A stretch of 64,000 nt of DNA from Anthopleura xanthogrammica (Eukaryota > Cnidaria > Anthozoa > Actiniaria > Actiniidae): assembly GCA_964019055.1 (NCBI GenBank), contig OZ025212.1, positions 9,663,109 to 9,727,108 on the forward strand, in the 5' to 3' direction. Within the stretch, counting starts at the first letter, position 1. The number at the start of each line of letters is the position of its first letter. The translations under genes were made by a program, and so were the position numbers. The notes beneath the pieces are model-generated. The model worked only from the letters and a program-made list of their open reading frames with translations. It made no database searches and was not told the DNA's origin. Positions 60,121 to 64,000 of this stretch are shown here, in pieces.

Positions 60121-62423
60121 ATGAGCAAGAAGTGGGGGTTTCAGCAAACAGGTCACGCCGTCAGCGAAAAACCTGGTTTTGAGAGCCAAAATGGCCATTT
60201 TTCAGTTTTTTGGGCTAAAAAGCTTTTTTTCCCAGCAAAACAGTGTTTTGGACATCCAAAATGTGCTTTTCTCGGCCAAAACTTGCGTTTAGCAGTGAAA
60301 ACGTCGTGTTTTGAGCAAAAGAAAATTCTCCGCAAATTTCAGATTTTCTCAGCCAAAAACACCTTTTTTGACCAAAAAGCACCTTTACTCAGCCAAAACC
60401 CCATTTTTTTTGGCCAAAAAGTCGTGTTTTTATGTCAAGAGGTATTTTCATGAGCAAGAAGTGGGGGTTTCAGCAAACAGGTCACGCCGTCAGCGAAAAA
60501 CCTGGTTTTGAGAGCCAAAATGGCCATTTTTCAGTTTTTTGGGCTAAAAAGCTTTTTTTCCCAGCAAAACAGTGTTTTGGACATCCAAAATGTGCTTTTC
60601 TCGGCCAAAACTTGCGTTTAGCAGTGAAAACGTCGTGTTTTGAGCAAAAGAAAATTCTCAGCAAATTTCAGATTTTCTCAGCCAAAAACACCTTTTTTGA
60701 CCAAAAAGCACCTTTACTCAGCCAAAACCCCATTTTTTTTGGCCAAAAAGTCGTGTTTTTATCTCAAGAGGTATTTTCATGAGCAAGAAGTGGGGGTTTC
60801 AGCAAACAGGTCACGCCGTCAGCGAAAAACCTGGTTTTGAGAGCCAAAATGGCCATTTTTCAGTTTTTTGGGCTAAAAAGCTTTTTTTCCCAGCAAAACA
60901 GTGTTTTGGACATCCAAAATGTGTTTTTCTCGGCCAAAACTTGCGTTTAGCAGTGAAAACGTCGTGTTTTGAGCAAAAGAAAATTGTCAGCAAATTTCAG
61001 ATTTTCTCAGCCAAAAACACCTTTTTTGACCAAAAAGCACCTTTACTCAGCGAAAACCCCATTATTTTTGGCCAAAAAGTCGTGTTTTTATCTCAAGAGG
61101 TATTTTCATGAGCAAGAAGTGGGGGTTTCAGCAAACAGGTCACGCCGTCAGCGAAAAACCTGGTTTTGAGAGCCAAAATGGCCATTTTTCAGTTTTTTGG
61201 GCTAAAAAGCTTTTTTTCCCAGCAAAACAGTGTTTTGGACATCCAAAATGTGCTTTTCTCGGCCAAAACTTGCGTTTAGCAGTGAAAACGTCGTGTTTTG
61301 AGCAAAAGAAAATTCTCCGCAAATTTCAGATTTTCTCAGCCAAAAACACCTTTTTTGACCAAAAAGCACCTTTACTCAGCCAAAACCCCATTTTTTTTGG
61401 CCAAAAAGTCGTGTTTTTATGTCAAGAGGTATTTTCATGAGCAAGAAGTGGGGGTTTCAGCAAACAGGTCACGCCGTCAGCGAAAAACCTGGTTTTGAGA
61501 GCCAAAATGGCCATTTTTCAGTTTTTTGGGCTAAAAAGCTTTTTTTCCCAGCAAAACAGTGTTTTGGACATCCAAAATGTGCTTTTCTCGGCCAAAACTT
61601 GCGTTTAGCAGTGAAAACGTCGTGTTTTGAGCAAAAGAAAATTCTCAGCAAATTTCAGATTTTCTCAGCCAAAAACACCTTTTTTGACCAAAAAGCACCT
61701 TTACTCAGCCAAAACCCCATTTTTTTTGGCCAAAAAGTCGTGTTTTTATCTCAAGAGGTATTTTCATGAGCAAGAAGTGGGGGTTTCAGCAAACAGGTCA
61801 CGCCGTCAGCGAAAAACCTGGTTTTGAGAGCCAAAATGGCCATTTTTCAGTTTTTTGGGCTAAAAAGCTTTTTTTCCCAGCAAAACAGTGTTTTGGACAT
61901 CCAAAATGTGTTTTTCTCGGCCAAAACTTGCGTTTAGCAGTGACAACGTCGTGTTTTGAGCAAAAGAAAATTGTCAGCAAATTTCAGATTTTCTCAGCCA
62001 AAAACACCTTTTTTGACCAAAAAGCACCTTTACTCAGCGAAAACCCCATTATTTTTGGCCAAAAAGTCGTGTTTTTATCTCAAGAGGTATTTTCATGAGC
62101 AAGAAGTGGGGGTTTCAGCAAACAGGTCACGCCGTCAGCGAAAAACCTGGTTTTGAGAGCCAAAATGGCCATTTTTCAGTTTTTTGGGCTAAAAAGCTTT
62201 TTTTCCCAGCAAAACAGTGTTTTGGACATCCAAAATGTGCTTTTCTCGGCCAAAACTTGCGTTTAGCAGTGAAAACGTCGTGTTTTGAGCAAAAGAAAAT
62301 TCTCCGCAAATTTCAGATTTTCTCAGCCAAAAACACCTTTTTTGACCAAAAAGCACCTTTACTCAGCCAAAACCCCATTTTTTTTGGCCAAAAAGTCGTG
62401 TTTTTATGTCAAGAGGTATTTTC
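60121..62423 (+). repeat. Satellite B trimeric higher-order repeat, 987 bp x 2.3
   Basis: Monomers at 60121, 61108 and 62095 carry ATTCTCCGCAAATTTC and TATGTCAAG. Those at 60779 and 61766 carry AATGTGTTTTTCTCGG, ACTCAGCGAAAACCCC and CATTATTTTTGGCC. The intervening monomers (60450, 61437) are ordinary. The spacing is exactly 3 x 329 bp. Confidence 0.9.
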
Positions 62424-64000
62424 ATGAGCAAGAAGTGGGGGTTTCAGCAAACAGGTCACGCCGTCAGCGAAAAACCTGGTTTTGAGAGCCAAAATGGCCA
62501 TTTTTCAGTTTTTTGGGCTAAAAAGCTTTTTTTCCCAGCAAAACAGTGTTTTGGACATCCAAAATGTGCTTTTCTCGGCCAAAACTTGCGTTTAGCAGTG
62601 AAAACGTCGTGTTTTGAGCAAAAGAAAATTCTCAGCAAATTTCAGATTTTCTCAGCCAAAAACACCTTTTTTGACCAAAAAGCACCTTTACTCAGCCAAA
62701 ACCCCATTTTTTTTCGCCAAAAAGTCGTGTTTTTATCTCAAGAGGTATTTTCATGAGCAAGAAGTGGGGGTTTCAGCAAACAGGTCACGCCGTCAGCGAA
62801 AAACCTGGTTTTGAGAGCCAAAATGGCCATTTTTCAGTTTTTTGGGCTAAAAAGCTTTTTTTCCCAGCAAAACAGTGTTTTGGACATCCAAAATGTGCTT
62901 TTCTCGGCCAAAACTTGCGTTTAGCAGTGAAAACGTCGTGTTTTGAGCAAAAGAAAATTGTCAGCAAATTTCAGATTTTCTCAGCCAAAAACACCTTTTT
63001 TGACCAAAAAGCACCTTTACTCAGCCAAAACCCCATTTTTTTTGGCCAAAAAGTCGTGTTTTTATCTCAAGAGGTATTTTCATGAGCAAGAAGTGGGGGT
63101 TTCAGCAAACAGGTCACGCCGTCAGCGAAAAACCTGGTTTTGAGAGCCAAAATGGCCATTTTTCAGTTTTTTGGGCTAAAAAGCTTTTTTTCCCAGCAAA
63201 ACAGTGTTTTGGACATCCAAAATGTGCTTTTCTCGGCCAAAACTTGCGTTTAGCAGTGAAAACGTCGTGTTTTGAGCAAAAGAAAATTGTCAGCAAATTT
63301 CAGATTTTCTCAGCCAAAAACACCTTTTTCGACCAAAAAGCACCTTTACTCAGCCAAAACCCCATTTTTTTTGGCCAAAAAGTCGTGTTTTTATCTCAAG
63401 AGGTATTTTCATGAGCAAGAAGTGGGGGTTTCAGCAAACAGGTCACGCCGTCAGCGAAAAACCTGGTTTTGAGAGCCAAAATGGCCATTTTTCAGTTTTT
63501 TGGGCTAAAAAGCTTTTTTTCCCAGCAAAACAGTGTTTTGGACATCCAAAATGTGCTTTTCTCGGCCAAAACTTGCGTTTAGCAGTGAAAACGTCGTGTT
63601 TTGAGCAAAAGAAAATTCTCAGCAAATTTCAGATTTTCTCAGCCAAAAACACCTTTTTTGACCAAAAAGCACCTTTACTCAGCCAAAACCCCATTTTTTT
63701 TGGCCAAAAAGTCGTGTTTTTATCTCAAGAGGTATTTTCATGAGCAAGAAGTGGGGGTTTCAGCAAACAGGTCACGCCGTCAGCGAAAAACCTGGTTTTG
63801 AGAGCCAAAATGGCCATTTTTCAGTTTTTTGGGCTAAAAAGCTTTTTTTCCCAGCAAAACAGTGTTTTGGACATCCAAAATGTGCTTTTCTCGGCCAAAA
63901 CTTGCGTTTAGCAGTGAAAACGTCGTGTTTTGAGCAAAAGAAAATTGTCAGCAAATTTCAGATTTTCTCAGCCAAAAACACCTTTTTTGACCAAAAAGCA

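Larger units (their letters stand above)
10271..64000 (+). repeat. Satellite B, 329-bp tandem array (about 165 complete monomers plus a partial one)
   Basis: The monomer start ATGAGCAAGAAGTGGGGG recurs at 10598, 10927, 11256 and so on. There are 94 monomers up to 41192 (net length change only -3 bp), 29 irregular ones from 41192 to 49922, and then 42 regular ones plus a partial copy to the window end. All are in the same orientation. Single-base length changes fall mostly in the T-run before CGCC or GGCC. Recurrent variants are ATTGTCAGC or ATTCTCAGC, TTTTTTCGCC or TTTTTTGGCC, GCACCTTT or GCACATTT, and TATCTCAAG or TATGTCAAG. A conserved HindIII site (AAGCTT) should give a 329-bp ladder. The frames in it are treated as non-coding. 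The array continues past 64000. Confidence 0.98.

Noticed and set aside
10598..64000. Hundreds of short open frames in satellite B (110- and 66-codon plus-strand frames, 60-codon minus-strand frames)
   Set aside because: They repeat with the 329-bp period, overlap each other on both strands, share the same low-complexity Phe/Lys/Gln/Ser-rich content caused by A- and T-runs, and are broken at random by substitutions and indels. No domain is recognisable.
10271..64000. TTTTTCAG and ATTTCAG words in satellite B as nematode-type splice acceptors
   Set aside because: They are products of the TTTT-N-TC-AG sub-repeat and occur several times per monomer without coding sequence beside them.

Overview
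The window is almost entirely tandem satellite DNA. I see no gene I can defend, no rRNA or tRNA gene, and no CRISPR array. It looks like heterochromatin (centromeric, pericentromeric or subtelomeric) of a eukaryote. An animal is most likely, probably an invertebrate with little CpG methylation, because CpG steps are kept in monomer after monomer in both satellites. This is inference; nothing identifies the species.

Layout. (1) Positions 1-7273 are 49 head-to-tail copies of a 148-bp satellite (satellite A) in exact register. Many monomers carry a GC-rich palindrome that fits the animal NRF-1 consensus. The array contains a clear 8-monomer (1184-bp) higher-order duplication. (2) Positions 7274-8916 are a 1643-bp insertion in the middle of one A monomer. 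It ends in 16-bp terminal inverted repeats with one mismatch and carries an internal 104/108-bp minisatellite. I interpret it as a non-autonomous, unclassified DNA transposon. (3) Positions 8917-10258 complete the interrupted monomer and continue satellite A for nine more palindrome sites. (4) After about 12 bp of junction sequence, positions 10271-64000 are about 165 complete copies plus one partial copy of an unrelated 329-bp satellite (satellite B), all on the same strand. The array runs off the right edge of the window.

Satellite B has several levels of structure. Each 329-bp monomer is itself built from about sixteen degenerate ~20-bp units of the form AGCCAAAA-N5-TTTT-N-TC, so A-runs and T-runs alternate about every 10 bp. 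Monomers are grouped into local dimer, trimer and tetramer higher-order repeats (658, 987 and 1316 bp). Between 41.2 and 49.9 kb the regular 329-bp spacing is broken by eight short monomers (223 or 227 bp) that share the same 106-bp internal deletion and have themselves been amplified in 556-bp and ~883-bp units.

The many short open frames in satellite B, including a 110-codon frame whose TGA overlaps the next ATG, follow from the repeat composition and are not annotated as genes. The most promising items for follow-up are the inverted-repeat element, the NRF-1-like site in satellite A, the helically phased A/T runs and paired palindromes of satellite B, and the short-monomer domain.
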